Part shown: piece after piece, positions 42,678 to 54,099 of the stretch
Layout of the letters: each line of letters begins with the position of its first letter
Position numbering within the stretch: position 1 is the stretch's first letter
DNA from: Tanypteryx hageni
Lineage: Eukaryota; Arthropoda; Insecta; Odonata; Petaluridae
Assembly (NCBI GenBank): GCA_028673005.1
Contig: CM054115.1
Span: 1,612,001-1,676,000, forward strand
Direction: 5' to 3'
DNA length: 64,000 nucleotides
Translations under genes and position numbers: made by a program
The notes under the pieces: generated by a model
The model's input: the letters and a program-made list of their open reading frames with translations, nothing else
Databases searched by the model: none
Told to the model about the DNA's origin: nothing

Positions 42678-45600
42678 CAGTAAAACCTCTACCTTACGAA
42701 CCCCTTTATAGCGAAGATCTCCGAATAACGAACAATTGACGGGGTCCCGCCAAACTTGTATACAAAATACCTAATTATAACCTCTTTACTACGAACTTCC
42801 GTACTACGAAAACTTCCGAACAACAAAGGAAAAAACTGGTCCCTTCCATTTTTATTTACCTCTTTAGAACGAAGTTTTGCTCGCTAAACATTTTTTTCAG
42901 TTACATAAGTACGGAAAACTATTGAAAACAGTCGCCAACGCGCCAATTAGCGTTAAGCATACAACAAGCCAACCATAGCACGTTTTCTAGCATGATGACG
43001 TATTTCCTGTGTTTCCGGCATTCTCGCGCCATTGACCGGTGTGTCCTAGGTGAGAGAAGGTGTAAAAGTGCGACAAGTTATTGAGTGAGAAGAAATGCGT
43101 TAAATATCAATTCCTTTTGATATTTAGTGCTTAACGGTGGTTCACAACGCTAACTTTTAGCTTTTTGCTTGCTGCTCTTCATTTTCTGCTCTTAAAGGTA
43201 AGTTGGCAGTTTTTGAGCCATGTGGCCTTGCACCATACTTTCATGAAAATTGATCACGTAAATATTGCATTGAAAACTTGTGTTGTTACAATCCCCAACA
43301 ATCTTGTGTTGGATTAATGTGCAAAAATCTCAACGCCCGAGTACATTTACAGGAAATTAATTCATTGGCTTTAATGCAATATATTCTTGGTTTAAGGAAA
43401 CGCGTGTGCATGGTATATAATTCCTTCAACTTAAATTCAGCTCTTATGTTTTTTCTAAGAAGTAATATCGATTTTTAATTTGTAAAGGCCATGTATTCTG
43501 CTCTTGGGGCTAAACGGCGGCAGTTTTCTGTCGAGGAGAAGTTGAAAATATTGAAAGCTGTGGACCAGGGAATTAAGAAGTTGGAGGCGGCCCGACTATT
43601 TGATATTCCGCCATCTACGCTTTCAACCATCATCGGGCAACGTGCTGACATCCTTAAATGCAGCACAATTGGGTCCAGATAGGAATCGTGCCCGTACCTG
43701 CATTAATGAAGATCTCGATCGGGCGGTTTTCAACTGGCTCTCCCAGGCACGGGCCAAATTGATTCCCGTATCGGGGCCTATCTTGCAGGAGCAGGCGAGA
43801 GAAGAGGCGCTAAGATTAGGGATGGACGATTTCCGGTCATCCAACGGATGGCTGGATAAGTTCAAGAAGAGGAGGAACTTGGCTACACTTAAGATCACGG
43901 GAGAGGAGGCAAGTGTGAGCAGAGTTGGAGAGAGAAGTTGCTGGCGTTGATCGGAGAGAGCTACAGCCCCAAAGACATTTTTAATGCGGACGAGGCAGGA
44001 TTTTTTTATAATCTTCTTCCTGACCGCACTCTTAGCGTGAAGGGAGAGGCGTGTCATGGGGGCAAGATGTGCAAGGAGCGCTTCACGGTGCTTTTCTGCA
44101 CCAACAGTGACGGGTCAGAAAAGTTACCTCCCCTTGTAATAGGGAAACTTGCAAAGCCGCGATGCTTTAAAGATGTGAGGCGATTGCCATGCACTTATGG
44201 CAACAGCAAAAATGCATGAATGACGGCATCGATATTCAGGAATTGGCTGGTAGGTGTGGATGCACGCATGGGAGGGCAGAACCGAAAAATTATGCAATTT
44301 CTCGATCGCTGCTCAGCGCATAATTTGGAGGGGATTCATTTAAGAAACATTAGGGTTGTTTTCTTCCCTCCAAATTGCACCAGTAGCCTCTTGACCAGGG
44401 GGTCATTTCGCAGGTTAAGCGATGTATCGGCAGACTCTGGTGCAGTATTTGCTGTGCAGGATGGCGGGAAATGCAACCCTCCTTAAATCGAACCTCTTGC
44501 AGGCAATGCAACGGCTTTGCATTTCATGGGAAGCCGTCTCACCGACAAACGTAAAAAACTGCTATGCAAGGGCTGGATTTTTTTGTGATTCCATTGCAAG
44601 TGAGGAGTGTGTGGAACCTGAGGGAGAAGGGTGGGCGGAATTAAGGGCGGGTTTAAATTTAAACTCGGCGTCTTTTCAAGATTTTGCCCATGTAGACGAC
44701 AATTTGTTGACCTGCTCTGTGGAAAGTGAGGATCCCGAAGGGGTAGAAGTGTCCAATATGGAGGAATACGGAGAATTGGAGTTGGTGCGGCCGAAGTCGA
44801 GCGACGTATGTGCAGCACTGGATGTAGTGGAAAGATATTTACTCTCATCCGAGAGTTGTAGTGCTGCAGTTATGGACGCTTTCAGGGAAGTGGAGACGGC
44901 CGTTTCCCGAGAATTTACGAAGAATTTAAAACAGAAAAAAATACTCGTTTTTTTTTAAATGTTGATTTATTAATAAATCTTTTTAAAAAAGTGTTGTATT
45001 TGAAATCATTCCCGATTAAATTAATCCCCTAATCCTTTTAGAGAGAATTTCAACAAAAGATTTCAGCAATGAGGTATGTATCATGGTGAGGTGGTTCCTA
45101 TGCACTTTTTTGTGATAGATAATTTTTTCGTCAGAGACGGAGCTGGAGTGTTGTTAAGAATGTTAGTGAAAAATATTGGAGTCTTGATTTTGAGTGCCAA
45201 CGACAGTTAGTGCTTTCTTATGGGGAAAATGCTGCTTTCTTTCATTTCGTTTTGAAATATTTGCAACCCGCTCCGTGATGGTCAAATAGTAGTTTATTAA
45301 TTGGCATTAAGAAGTGGCATTGCTGTCAATATTTTTTATAAACTTAGCGACTCAACAGATGCTTTAGGATAGGCTCAGCGAGTATCACGCATTGCAACCT
45401 CGAAAAAAGTCGCCTAATAAAAAATTGCAGAGGATGTTTTCGTGCAGAACCTGCCAATCAATGCTAGAAAAAATAACATTGCATTTCCGAGTTATTTGGT
45501 GCTTGCCACTGTCAAACATTGCAAAATGAGATGAATGAAAGTGGCCCTTCTTCCCATAAGAAAGCATTGCGTCGTCGGAGCTTCAAATCAATATGGCCGA

Positions 45601-45866
45601 TTATTAAACATTGAGGGCGCGTTTTGAATATCGTCCACTTATGTGATACTTTTTCCTGAAGAGATGTAATGGGCATAATTTAGTAGAGTTACTCCGTTTC
45701 TGAGCATATGCCTTCATTTGGATAGCCCCGTTGCTCCCGTATAATCTAACAGGCAATGTGCCCCTGAAGTTATGCAACGCCCAATAACCTCCGATCAACG
45801 AATTTCCGAATAACGAATAGACGAAAAATTGGGTCCCTTGATATTCGTTAATGAGAGGTTTTACTG
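42678..45866 (+). mobile_element. Tigger/pogo DNA transposon 3, nested in a pogo element
   Basis: Inverted ends begin CAGTAAAACCTCT, with TA at 42676-42677 and 45867-45868. Sub-terminal words of the type CCGAATAACGAA are mirrored at both sides. The plus strand carries a decayed transposase, opposite in orientation to the host elements. Length is 3.19 kb. Confidence 0.93.
43491..44958 (+). pseudogene. Tigger 3 transposase, frameshifted
   Basis: It starts at ATG 43491 with a CENPB-type helix-turn-helix (RRQFSVEEKLKILKAVDQGI, LFDIPPSTLSTII). After a frameshift near 43670 comes the second helix-turn-helix of the Tc5 type (AVFNWLSQARAKLIPVSGPI, SSNGWLDKFKKRRNL). After another near 43930 the DDE domain gives IFNADEAGFFYNLLPDRTL (first Asp), EACHGGKMCKERFTVLF, LVIGKLAKPRCFKDV, a TGA at 44217, then KIMQFLDRCSAHNL (second Asp). 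A small indel near 44385 destroys the expected LQPLDxG box. The C-terminal part (MYRQTLVQYLLCRMAGN, VERYLLSSESCSAA) is open to 44958. The third catalytic Asp is lost. Confidence 0.88.
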
Positions 45867-46054
45867 TACCAATAATTCGATCATTGCTTTAGAACACATT
45901 ACACCATCTACTTTATTCTGGAAAGGTAACGCTAAAAAATCGGTGCGCACTATACGCGGGTATATAGAAAAATCATAGATTACGAGGCTGAAAACCCCCC
46001 TGCGCGTTATACGAGAGTGCGCATTATACGCGGGTATTTATGGTAATAGCATCT

Positions 46055-47640
46055 TCAGTTGGTTTTACCTTTAATAAAGCCAAATTGACATTTTGATAGA
46101 ATATTATATTTCTTTAGGAAAGACACAATTCTGTTTGATTTCACCATTTCAAAAACCTTTGAGAACACAGATAAGACTGAGATGGGACGATAATTTTCAA
46201 GTTTTTCGGTTTTATCTTTTTTAAAAACTGGTACTACTTTAAGAGGAGAAATGAGCTGCAATTTAACATAACCATTCAACAATGAACATGGCATATCATC
46301 CCAACCTGCAGAGTTTTTCTTACTTATTGAGTCAATTATTGTGCTAATTTCCTTTGTACTCGTAGGGAAGAGATAAATAATGTTATTATTACTTAAAGTT
46401 GACTTGAGATTATCAATATACTTGGCAAAGATCTTATTGTTAACTTTTATATCATTTGAATTTATAAAGTAAGAATTAAATATATTTACTATTCTCTTTA
46501 GATCTGTAATTTCAGCATCCTCATATATAATCCTTTTAATGGACTTATTAGTGCTGGTATGCAAGGATGAGTCATTTACAATTTTCCAGGCAGATTTGGT
46601 GACATTGTTGGATGAGCGAATGATGTTAATATTAAACAATCTCTTAGCATTTAAAACAGCTTTTGAGTAAAAATTTTTGTAGTTCGTGTAACTCTTTTTG
46701 TCATCTAAATTACCTGTAAACTTATATGTCATAAACAGACTTTTCATTTCCTGTGAGAGAGAAATTATCTCTGGTGTAACCCATGTTTTTCTGGATGTGT
46801 TGCACACTTTTCTAGTTTCAAAGGGAAAACATAAACAAAAAAATACATAATTTTCGTTAACATTTCTGGCATCGAGTTTTGCTTCCCAGTTTATATCCTG
46901 CAGATAAAAACTAAATTTTTCTTTATTTTTCTTCTATAGAAATAATTCTTATTTTTTCTGTTAACTAGGATTCCAGCAGGTAGTTCAACTGTGACAACTG
47001 GGGGTTTATGGTCTGATAAAGGGTGATTTATATTCTCAGTTTTTATCACGTTAAGATTAGTAAAAATGTTGTCAATTGTAGAGGCTGAATGGGATGTGAT
47101 TCTGGTAGGTTGGAAAATTGTCTGCTTTAAATTGTGTATGGTAAATATGTCTAATAATGCAGATTTCATACTACTATTAGCACAGAAGTTTACATTGAAA
47201 TCTCCAGAGACCACAATAGTTCTATTAATTTTTAAAAATAGATCAAGTATAGGCTTTAGATTATCCTGAAACACAGAGGAAAAACCACTGGGTGATCTAT
47301 AAATGCATAAAATCGCAATATGATGTTCATCAATTTCTAAATCCACATAGCAACATTCAAAGTCCATATCACAACAAAATTTCACTAGCTTCTCAGAGGT
47401 ATAAGCACACAAGCCTTTCTGAACTAAGATTAGAACACCACCACACTTAAATTTAGTTCTACAAAAAATACCCGCTATATAATAATTACTAAAACTCGCA
47501 CTATTAATCTCCTCATCACATAACGAGTGTTCAGTTACACACACAATATCAACTCCTAAAGAATCCATTAAAATATCCAATTCTTCAAGTTTATTTCGAA
47601 TACATTGTACATTAATATTCAGTATTTTTAGCTTAATACC
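46055..47640 (-). pseudogene. LINE endonuclease and N-terminal reverse transcriptase
   Basis: The frame from about 47640 encodes an APE endonuclease: LKILNINVQCIRNKLEELD, VDIVCVTEHSL, FKCGGVLILVQ, RTIVVSGDFNVNFC (GDFN) and HPLSDHKPPVVTVEL (SDH). A frameshift near 46905 leads to the linker and RT start (NTSRKTWVTPEIISL, NSAGWDDMPCSLLNGY, VVPVFKKDKTEKLENYRPIS, SKCQFGFIKGKTN). The last frame breaks at an extra base near 46055, just before the pogo insertion. No hydrophobic leader or 2A motif is visible at the start, unlike the LINE at 23517. The element is dead but well preserved. Confidence 0.85.
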
Positions 47641-48523
47641 GTGTCATAATTGTCTGTCCATAATTGACTCTGTACAATTATCAGTGAACACTCTATCACC
47701 CAGAACATGTGTTTACCCTTTCTGTTGAGGGCAGCTTAGTGTTTATGCACAATCATACCACTAAAATTCTGTCTTTTAGTCATTACCTCTGTAACGCTTT
47801 GTAGATCTAGGTGGTTCTAGGTTACCAGACGTCCGATTTTTCCCGGCCATGTCCTCTTTTTTAGGGTGTCCGGGCGGGATTTTAACACCTGTCCGGGATT
47901 TGATTACTTCCTTCCACTAGTGGAAGTTACCCAGCTTCGATCGGGAAAGGGTTTTCCTTGAAGTAGCAAATAATTTTTATTTCTTGGGACCCTGCGTTCT
48001 CGGTGCCACCAAATTTCTCAAATGTGTTATTCGGAGAAGAAGTTCACATGGAATTTTAGCTACCACCTAAAGAAACCATTGAAAATTTTTAGTCAGGCTT
48101 GTGTTCGTGGGTGTATCTCAATGGCGAACCCATCATATAACCAAGGCAGACTGCTTTTCCAAGAATATTTGGCGTAATCGAGCAGTTTTATTTAAATAGG
48201 AATTACTCCGAGTACACCATAAACCCTGAATTTTCGTTCCCCATTCCTTAATTACGCAAGCGATGTTTACATTAACATATACTATTTTATGTATTGTAAA
48301 GTTTTACCATTAATGCAATTGCGCATTAACGTCTTAATTGCTATTCACACGAATAGATGCACGGAAGCCTTTAAAGCAGCGATAAAATTATGTGGATTAT
48401 GTCCATACTATTAGCCAAAACGTAAAAAATAAACAACATCTTGGTTACCGAACAAATGTAAGTAGATGTATCGATTTATGTTTCGATACATCTCTCTATG
48501 TTTCAATGATAAAAGATCACAAT
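47641..48523. other. Intergenic sequence with a hAT-like terminal phrase
   Basis: No gene was seen. GGTTACCAGACGTCCGATTT at about 47820 and GTGTCCGGGCGGGATTTTAA nearby resemble the outer sequence of hAT elements (compare 54458 and 54855), but no coding remnant accompanies them here. Confidence 0.4.
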
Positions 48524-48928
48524 GGGTCGAGTGAATAAAAATTAAGCAAATGCTTAAAGCAAACAGTAAAAGCAATTGCTTCATATTGAGTGAATAAAAG
48601 TTTGCTTTTGATTATAAGCATTTGCCATAACCATAAGTTACCATATTTATATTTAGGATCAATTATCATGAAAATATAGTACTTAGAAATATCCTAGCAA
48701 GCCCTTTACCTCGCTTAAAAGAGTTTAAGCATATGCTTAAAGCATTAAGCAAAAGCTTTTTTATTCACACAATTTTAAGCAAATGATTAAGAAAAATCCT
48801 AAAAATAAGCAAATGCTTATTCTTTCTAGCAAAAGCAAATGCTATTTTTTTATTCACCACAAATCAAGCATTTGCTTAAGAAGTGATAGAAATCTTAAGC
48901 ATTTGCTTATTTTTTATTCACTCGACCC
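48524..48928. mobile_element. 405-bp MITE full of AAGCAAATGCTT palindromes
   Basis: Both ends carry the inverted word GGGTCGAGTGAATAAAA followed by a palindromic AAGCAAATGCTTAA. AAT before the left end and after the right end is a possible 3-bp target duplication. Inside, at least eight further AAGCA(A/T)(A/T)TGCTT-like words occur in both directions. No coding capacity. It may be PIF/Harbinger-like, but that is uncertain. Confidence 0.8.
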
Positions 48929-49914
48929 AATGTTTTAATATTCTTTAAAAATCATTTGACTCGCTGTAAAAGTATTCATAGACTATATTTAATCCATTTG
49001 TACCCTTTATCTCGGCGTTGGCTATTCTTCCTCTACGATGTGCCGCGGAGTGTATTTTCCTTGCATTAATGTTTACGTGGCTATCGCTTTTTCAAGAGGA
49101 CAGCAATTGAGAAATTTAGCTTTGTTGCCTCCTGGAAAATGTTAATAAATTGTGCGCTTAAAGGATAATTTCGAGCGAATTAACATGTGATACGACAAAA
49201 CATGAACAATTAAAATATTCAGTCTTTCTTGCGTAAAATAGCCCATTTCATGTGATCGTAAGTTAACATTTAGGTATATTTATATCCACATCAGTGAAGG
49301 GTTGCACGGCATTTTGGGGTTTCTCCACGCCATTTCCCGTGCATTCTTATGGAAATAGTATTTGACCCCATGGAGTATAAGAGGTCTGCAAACCTAGACC
49401 TTCCTTTGGTACGTAGCATGGCCCAAGAAACATTTGAATTTGATACTTCTTATGGTGTCCAAGTTATTAGCACACAAACATTCTCTTTTATATATTAAAT
49501 ACATTTTTCTAATTACGGCACAACTGAAACAACCCAAATTTTCACGAATATCTTCCAAAAATTACACTAAACAAAGAAAAACTCGACTAAATTACTTTAA
49601 AAATATATCTACGTAATGCGAAATTACTTTGATTCCACTTTCTCTGTTCAAATTTAAGATAGAAGTACGAATAGATAAATGTTGCACGCCATTGCACGTG
49701 CATCACAAATTATGTTTGGTCTTTGCTTATATTTCACAATATATTGTTTTAAGAAATACAGAAAAATCAGGGGTGGGAAACGTAAGGAAAATTATGTAGC
49801 CCCTTGTTTACTTCTAGGGGTGTGAAACTCTTATGGGAGAATAGATTCCCACCTTTTACACGTAGTTCACTATGCTAAGGGGTCCGCGATAGGCGCTGCA
49901 GTCGCAGTCAGTTC
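48929..49914. other. Intergenic sequence upstream of the THAP gene
   Basis: No gene was seen. Twice (49294-49350 and 49680-49715) a phrase with TTGCACG(C/G)CATT occurs, perhaps an old short repeat. Confidence 0.4.
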
Positions 49915-50200
49915 TCTCTCTCTCTATCTCATTTTCTCCCTCTATTTTTCTCCATCTATTTCTCTCTCTCTCTACCGCATCACCACAGCGCCACACGTTC
50001 CTTGTGTATCGTAACCATAGAGTAATAATATACATAGAGAGAGAATGGTCTACTGCGCATGTGCTCCAACATTGGAAGCCGGTGATCACGTGACGCTTGG
50101 CAATCTTCTGTAGCGTTTCGCTTGTACGTATGTGCGTATGCTGGTGTGGTTATTTTATTAAGCAAATTTTTGTGTATTTGATTATTTAATCACAATCACA
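49915..50200 (+). promoter_or_regulatory. Putative promoter and 5' UTR of the THAP gene
   Basis: Upstream of the ATG at 50201 are a CT/GA-rich tract (49915-49975) of the kind bound by GAGA factors, an NRF1-like TGCGCATGTGC (50054-50064) and a perfect E-box CACGTG inside TCACGTGA (50086-50093). No TATA box is evident. The layout fits a broadly expressed TATA-less promoter. The start site is not determined. Confidence 0.45.
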
Positions 50201-50271
50201 ATGGTTGTTTCGTGTTGTGCATACAACTGCAAAGAAAGATTTGTTAAAGGAGGGCTGCTAACATTCCATTG
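50201..50271 (+). CDS. THAP-domain gene, exon 1
   Basis: It begins MVVSCCAYNCKERFVKGGLL followed by TFH, the N-terminal part of a THAP zinc finger (C2CH module): the first two zinc-binding cysteines are in CCAYNC. It ends in phase 2 at donor TG|GTACGT (50272). THAP domains bind DNA in chromatin regulators and in P-element-type transposases. The start is set by the usual position of the THAP domain at the extreme N-terminus. Joined to exon 2 the frame continues FHCFPKDECRRK, which keeps the expected FP motif. Confidence 0.82.
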
Positions 50272-50776
50272 GTACGTAATACTGCAGTGTGTGTCGTTGA
50301 GAAATGTTACGAGCTTACTTAAATGAATTTGTTATGCATAAAGAAATTAAAAACATTTTAATAACTTGGAGGCAAATAATTAGAAAGTTTATTTAGTAGT
50401 GGCTTTATGGATTTCAATATGTTACCGGAATAACTTAAGTACTGTTAAAATGTAAATATATTTATGTAACTTGCCTTTATCAAGGAAGAAATTATTGTTG
50501 GCTTTTATATTATTGTTTAGGTGAGGTTTATATTTGTAATTTGATTTTTAGTAGCTATACATCTAAATAAAATCGTATTCTTTAATTTGATAAATTATAC
50601 AGGGAACACATCCCCATGGTATGGAAGTAGATAATTCTGTGTGTTGGTAAAATTTTGCTCAAAGGGCATAGTAATAAAGCTCTAATCTCCGACGCAGAAG
50701 TTATCCTTTTAAAAACGGGAACATATTTATCTTCAATAATAGTTAACCATATCGTTGATGTTGATTTTTATTGTAG

Positions 50777-51048
50777 CTTTCCTAAAGATGAATGTAGGAG
50801 GAAAGTGTGGACTGTGAATTTGAGACGAGAAAACTTTGTACCAACAGTAAGATCTAGACTGTGTTCCAAATACTTTACAGAATATTGTTTTGACTGAGAG
50901 AAATTTGGTGGTACTTGGTTAAAAACAGATGCTGTGCCAACAATTTTCGATTTTCCCAGACATCATCTTCCTAAGCAACTAAAACGAAAGCTCCCTAAAG
51001 AAAGGACATCGAGTATCGACGTAAGTCCTTCTACTTCTGATGTTCATG
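50777..51048 (+). pseudogene. THAP-domain gene, exon 2, with nonsense codon and lost zinc ligand
   Basis: Acceptor TTATTGTAG to 50776, entry in phase 2, exit in phase 1 at donor CATG|GTAAGA (51049). It reads CFPKDECRRKVWTVNLRREN with the conserved FP and Trp, then RLCSKYFTEYCFD, a TGA at 50895-50897, then KFGGTWLKTDAVPTIFDFP with the conserved AVPTIF box. In THAP fingers the CSKYF position should be CxxHF: the zinc-binding His is Tyr here. With the TGA just after it, this suggests a decaying gene. The downstream part still has correct splice phases. Confidence 0.8.
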
Positions 51049-51135
51049 GTAAGATGCTTCATTACTTGTGTTCCATTAACTATATGTTTACATATTTCAA
51101 ATTAATTTATCTTTCCTGCATATTTACTTCCTCAG

Positions 51136-51259
51136 CTGGTGCAGACCGGGAAGATATCACAGTACCTGTAAGTGATATGCCCATGACCTCCTCACAAATA
51201 GGCATTTCTAATATAAATACCACCTTAACAATGTCCAATGGAAAGCGAAAAATGTACCG
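51136..51259 (+). CDS. THAP-domain gene, exon 3
   Basis: Acceptor TTCCTCAG to 51135, phase 1 entry that matches exon 2, phase 2 exit at CCG|GTAAGT (51260). It encodes GADREDITVPVSDMPMTSSQ, then an Asn/Thr-rich run ending GKRKMYR. No domain. The agreement of phases on both sides supports it as a real exon of a THAP protein with a low-complexity C-terminal part. Confidence 0.62.
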
Positions 51260-51801
51260 GTAAGTACCAATTTCATCCTCTTCCCGTTGTTTCAAATGTA
51301 GTTTATAAATCAATGATGGTTTTTTAGAATGAGGTTAATATTTTTTCAAGGTACATTGGGGATTTCTCTGAGGAAGATATGGTATCACCCCGGAAAGCGT
51401 CTATCTTTATTATTGTCTATCTTTTTAACAACAGTAATTATATAGCTATTATTTTTTCTTTTATGTATTTCATTCTACTATTACTATTTGTCATCTAATG
51501 TAAAAAATGGTGATTGCCGTCTATATTTAAAATAAAATAAAAAAGAAATTTTTTTTACTATGCACTGTCTTCTTTGTTCTGACTTGTCCTACATTGATGT
51601 ACTTTGATACTTTTGTATTAGGCTTTGGCTAGTAAAAAAATAAAAATAACTATCACAATGTAATATTGGTCATTTTCTAATATAATGGCAATGTATGCTG
51701 CATCCTATACACTTAGTGTAAAATTGTTCTAGGTTACTGTCTGTATAACACAAATAACTGAAAAGCAGTTATTCTGTTGACCATTCTTTTTGTTCTGTCA
51801 G

Positions 51802-51835
51802 CGTGATGCCAAAAGGAGATTCGAATAATCACCAG
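51802..51835 (+). CDS. THAP-domain gene, exon 4 (34 bp)
   Basis: Acceptor TTCTGTCAG to 51801, donor CAG|GTATGA from 51836. With the two bases carried over from exon 3 it reads RVMPKGDSNNHQ and ends in phase 0. Its short length makes chance possible, but the phase fits on both sides. Confidence 0.45.
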
Positions 51836-52988
51836 GTATGATAATGGTCTGCATTCGATTCCAGAACTTTATCATCACTTCAATAACATGGGAATGACTG
51901 TAGCATATTATTCATTTGTATTTTAAATTTTATTAAAATCAGCATGAATTCAAGACAAACCAAAAGTTTTTTTCCTGTTATTGATCTCATGGAGATAGTG
52001 ATAACGTGATTGCTCTTAATGATGGAAAAATGTTGTCAATGTGATAGAATCACAAAAATTCCTCTACAATTTGAAACATATAAAATTATAAGACGCAAAA
52101 ATAATACTAGATTACGTCTAACTTAGTTAAAAAATAAAATTAAAGCAGAAAGGGATTTTTGCTTAATAAAGACCGATTCGTTTTAAAAGTTACATAAAAT
52201 AAATCACTTGAAAATTGTGGACTTTATACTTTTGACTGGGCTTACCCTGGACGACAACATATTTTCACCTAAAAACCGTCAAATTTTCTCGCCCAAAACG
52301 AATTTGTTACCCTAATCGTCACGTATTCAAAAATCGACGGTAGGAAAATTATTTTATATTCCTTTAGACGTACTACAGTTCAAGCCCCGAATTCGTACGA
52401 TCAATGTACATAATTTTTAAATGCAAATGAAAGATACGTGTCGTGCTTGGCGGATACCGCATGATGAGGTGACCTTACGACGAATTACATCGCTACAACA
52501 CTATATTTAAAAATAGATATATGATTATATTTGTAAATGATCATAAGAAAATGCAACTAGTGATTCAATTAAACATGACCATTACTTTAAAAAACGTAGC
52601 GCTCTCCAATGTACCGGCACGGTCTTTTGCCAGCAGTCACATGACTCGAGATCTGACTGATGTTGGAGCAACTTTCACTCCACTGCGTAGGCGGTCTCTA
52701 TATATATTATTACTCTATCATCGTAACGGAACAGAGGACGTTTTGCTTGATAAAAGCTCGCCATTGCTTATTGAGGGGTTTTCAGTTACTGTGATTTTGT
52801 CAAGTAGATATATAGTAGGTATGCATTCATCACTGTTTAAGAAAACGTGACGGAATGAATTTGATCTGATCTCCAATCAACAGGTGTCTTAAAAATATCA
52901 TATATTTTTGAAAAAAATTCTAACGAACTAGTTCTACGAAGTGTTATGTGAATGCATTTCGTGAGAATGCTTTTATATTTTCTTAACA
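51836..52988. other. Intron of the THAP gene
   Basis: One frame of 109 codons (52521-52850) has no recognisable domain and no splice context. Nothing else was seen. Confidence 0.45.
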
Positions 52989-53148
52989 GATACCTGCAAT
53001 AGATAGATCTTCTAGGAAGGAAGGAAGGAAATTTCTCTCGTTTGTTTGTGTGCGAGAAGCATTTTGAGAGGAAATGTTTCTCATTTTTAGGTGTTAAGCC
53101 TCGCTTACTTCACCTAGCTGTGTCATCCATTGCCCTGGCCGTGAATAT
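52989..53148 (+). pseudogene. THAP-like fragment with CEKHF motif
   Basis: It lies between AG of CTTAACAG (52988) and a donor-like ATG|GTACGT (about 53149). The phase-0 frame reads IPAIDRSSRKEGRKFLS and then shifts to FVCEKHFERKCFSFLGVKPR. Cys-x2-His-Phe near a KPR/LxxLxV stretch resembles the second half of a THAP finger, but an indel is needed to join the parts. It may be an old extra THAP exon in this locus. It also echoes CEEHF in exon 21890. Confidence 0.35.
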
Positions 53149-53822
53149 GGTACGTGTCAGTTCACAAAATAAGCCGTAATTTTAGATTGAGTAACTGAAA
53201 TTTCTATTTAAATCTTCTCGCGGTTATCAGTAGATTATAGTGAGTTTGGAAGTTAAACTGCAACATAGACGCCAGAGGATAGAATTGTGCTTGTAATAGA
53301 ATGAAATAAGTGTACCGTAGCGATGTCTCGTTGTTTTAATTTGAAATATTTTGAATTTACAGAAATTGTTAACTTGGTTATTTCTTGTTTCTCATTATGC
53401 ATTTGTTTATAATCGTAGACTTTAAGATAATTCTTTTTTTGTTTCAAAACATTTAGAAATATGTATATATTTTTCGATCGAGAAATTGAAATTTCTATAT
53501 CAAAGGTTTTCCTTGTTATATGATGAATACATATAGATCTTAAATGGGCTAACTGTAACTGCTGTGAACACGTAAACGTCAGCAAATACAACTGTGCTTA
53601 GAATAAATTATAGATAAAGTGGACATTTTCTAGTGCAATGTGATATGTTTAATTTTACAAATGGCAATGTGATCTTCATAGAAACATTGTTTATGGGCCG
53701 TAAGCGCATTTGCCTTATTTTACATTTATTGCAACATTTGAAGCATGCCCATTGCCTCCTGCATCAATTTCATTAGGTTTAGCAGGTTTAATGGTTGATA
53801 TTCATTTTCGTTCTTTTTACAG
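53149..53822. other. Intron sequence before the last THAP exon
   Basis: AT-rich, no gene recognised. A minus-strand frame of 112 codons (53253-53591) has no domain. Confidence 0.4.
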
Positions 53823-53906
53823 GTGCAACAGAAAGAGAATGTGTTCCAGGGCCGAAGAAATCACTTTACAAATAGATTTTTGCTTGATCCACAAATTCAT
53901 TCTTGA
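53823..53906 (+). CDS. THAP-domain gene, putative last coding exon
   Basis: Acceptor TCTTTTTACAG to 53822. The phase-0 frame matches the exit phase of exon 4 and reads VQQKENVFQGRRNHFTNRFL then LDPQIHS, with TGA at 53904-53906. A poly(A) signal AATAAA follows at 54100-54105 after about 195 bp of 3' UTR. There is no domain. The ending is plausible because phase, stop and poly(A) signal agree, but there is no independent proof. Confidence 0.45.
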   Translation: MQQKENVFQGRRNHFTNRFLLDPQIHS

Positions 53907-54099
53907 CGTGAAAGTTTGCCGTTTTTCGTCGCCCACGTGAATTTCCTTTAATTACGTTTCATGCATAAAAGGTATTAACGTTATAAAGTTCTGTTACAAT
54001 AATTAATTTTTATATCTTTATTGTATAATATTTATGTAAAAATACTTGGCTGTTATGTAATTTGATGACTTTGTACTCTCGCAATGTGTGATATACGGT

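Larger units (their letters stand above)
41837..46043 (-). mobile_element. pogo element of the POGK type inserted in the LINE, itself split by Tigger 3
   Basis: Ends CCGTAAATACCCGCGTATAA (left) and complement CCATAAATACCCGCGTATAA (right), with TA at 41835-41836 and 46044-46045. Without the nested Tigger it is about 1.02 kb, far too short for a transposase. Near 42110-42180 the minus strand still spells an acidic tail DGDSDNNIEEE and SSDEEFLGS, the C-terminus type of POGK proteins, so it is an internally deleted derivative. Confidence 0.9.
41170..47640 (-). mobile_element. LINE (Jockey/CR1-like), split by a pogo element
   Basis: A minus-strand non-LTR element downstream of the zinc-finger exon. 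The pieces on either side of 41837-46043 join exactly in frame once the insertion and one TA are removed. The 5' endonuclease starts about 47640 and the RT thumb ends near 41170, where similarity stops, so its 3' end is missing or very short. Confidence 0.88.

Noticed and set aside
52521..52850. 109-codon frame in the THAP intron
   Set aside because: No domain, no splice context and no similarity to neighbours.
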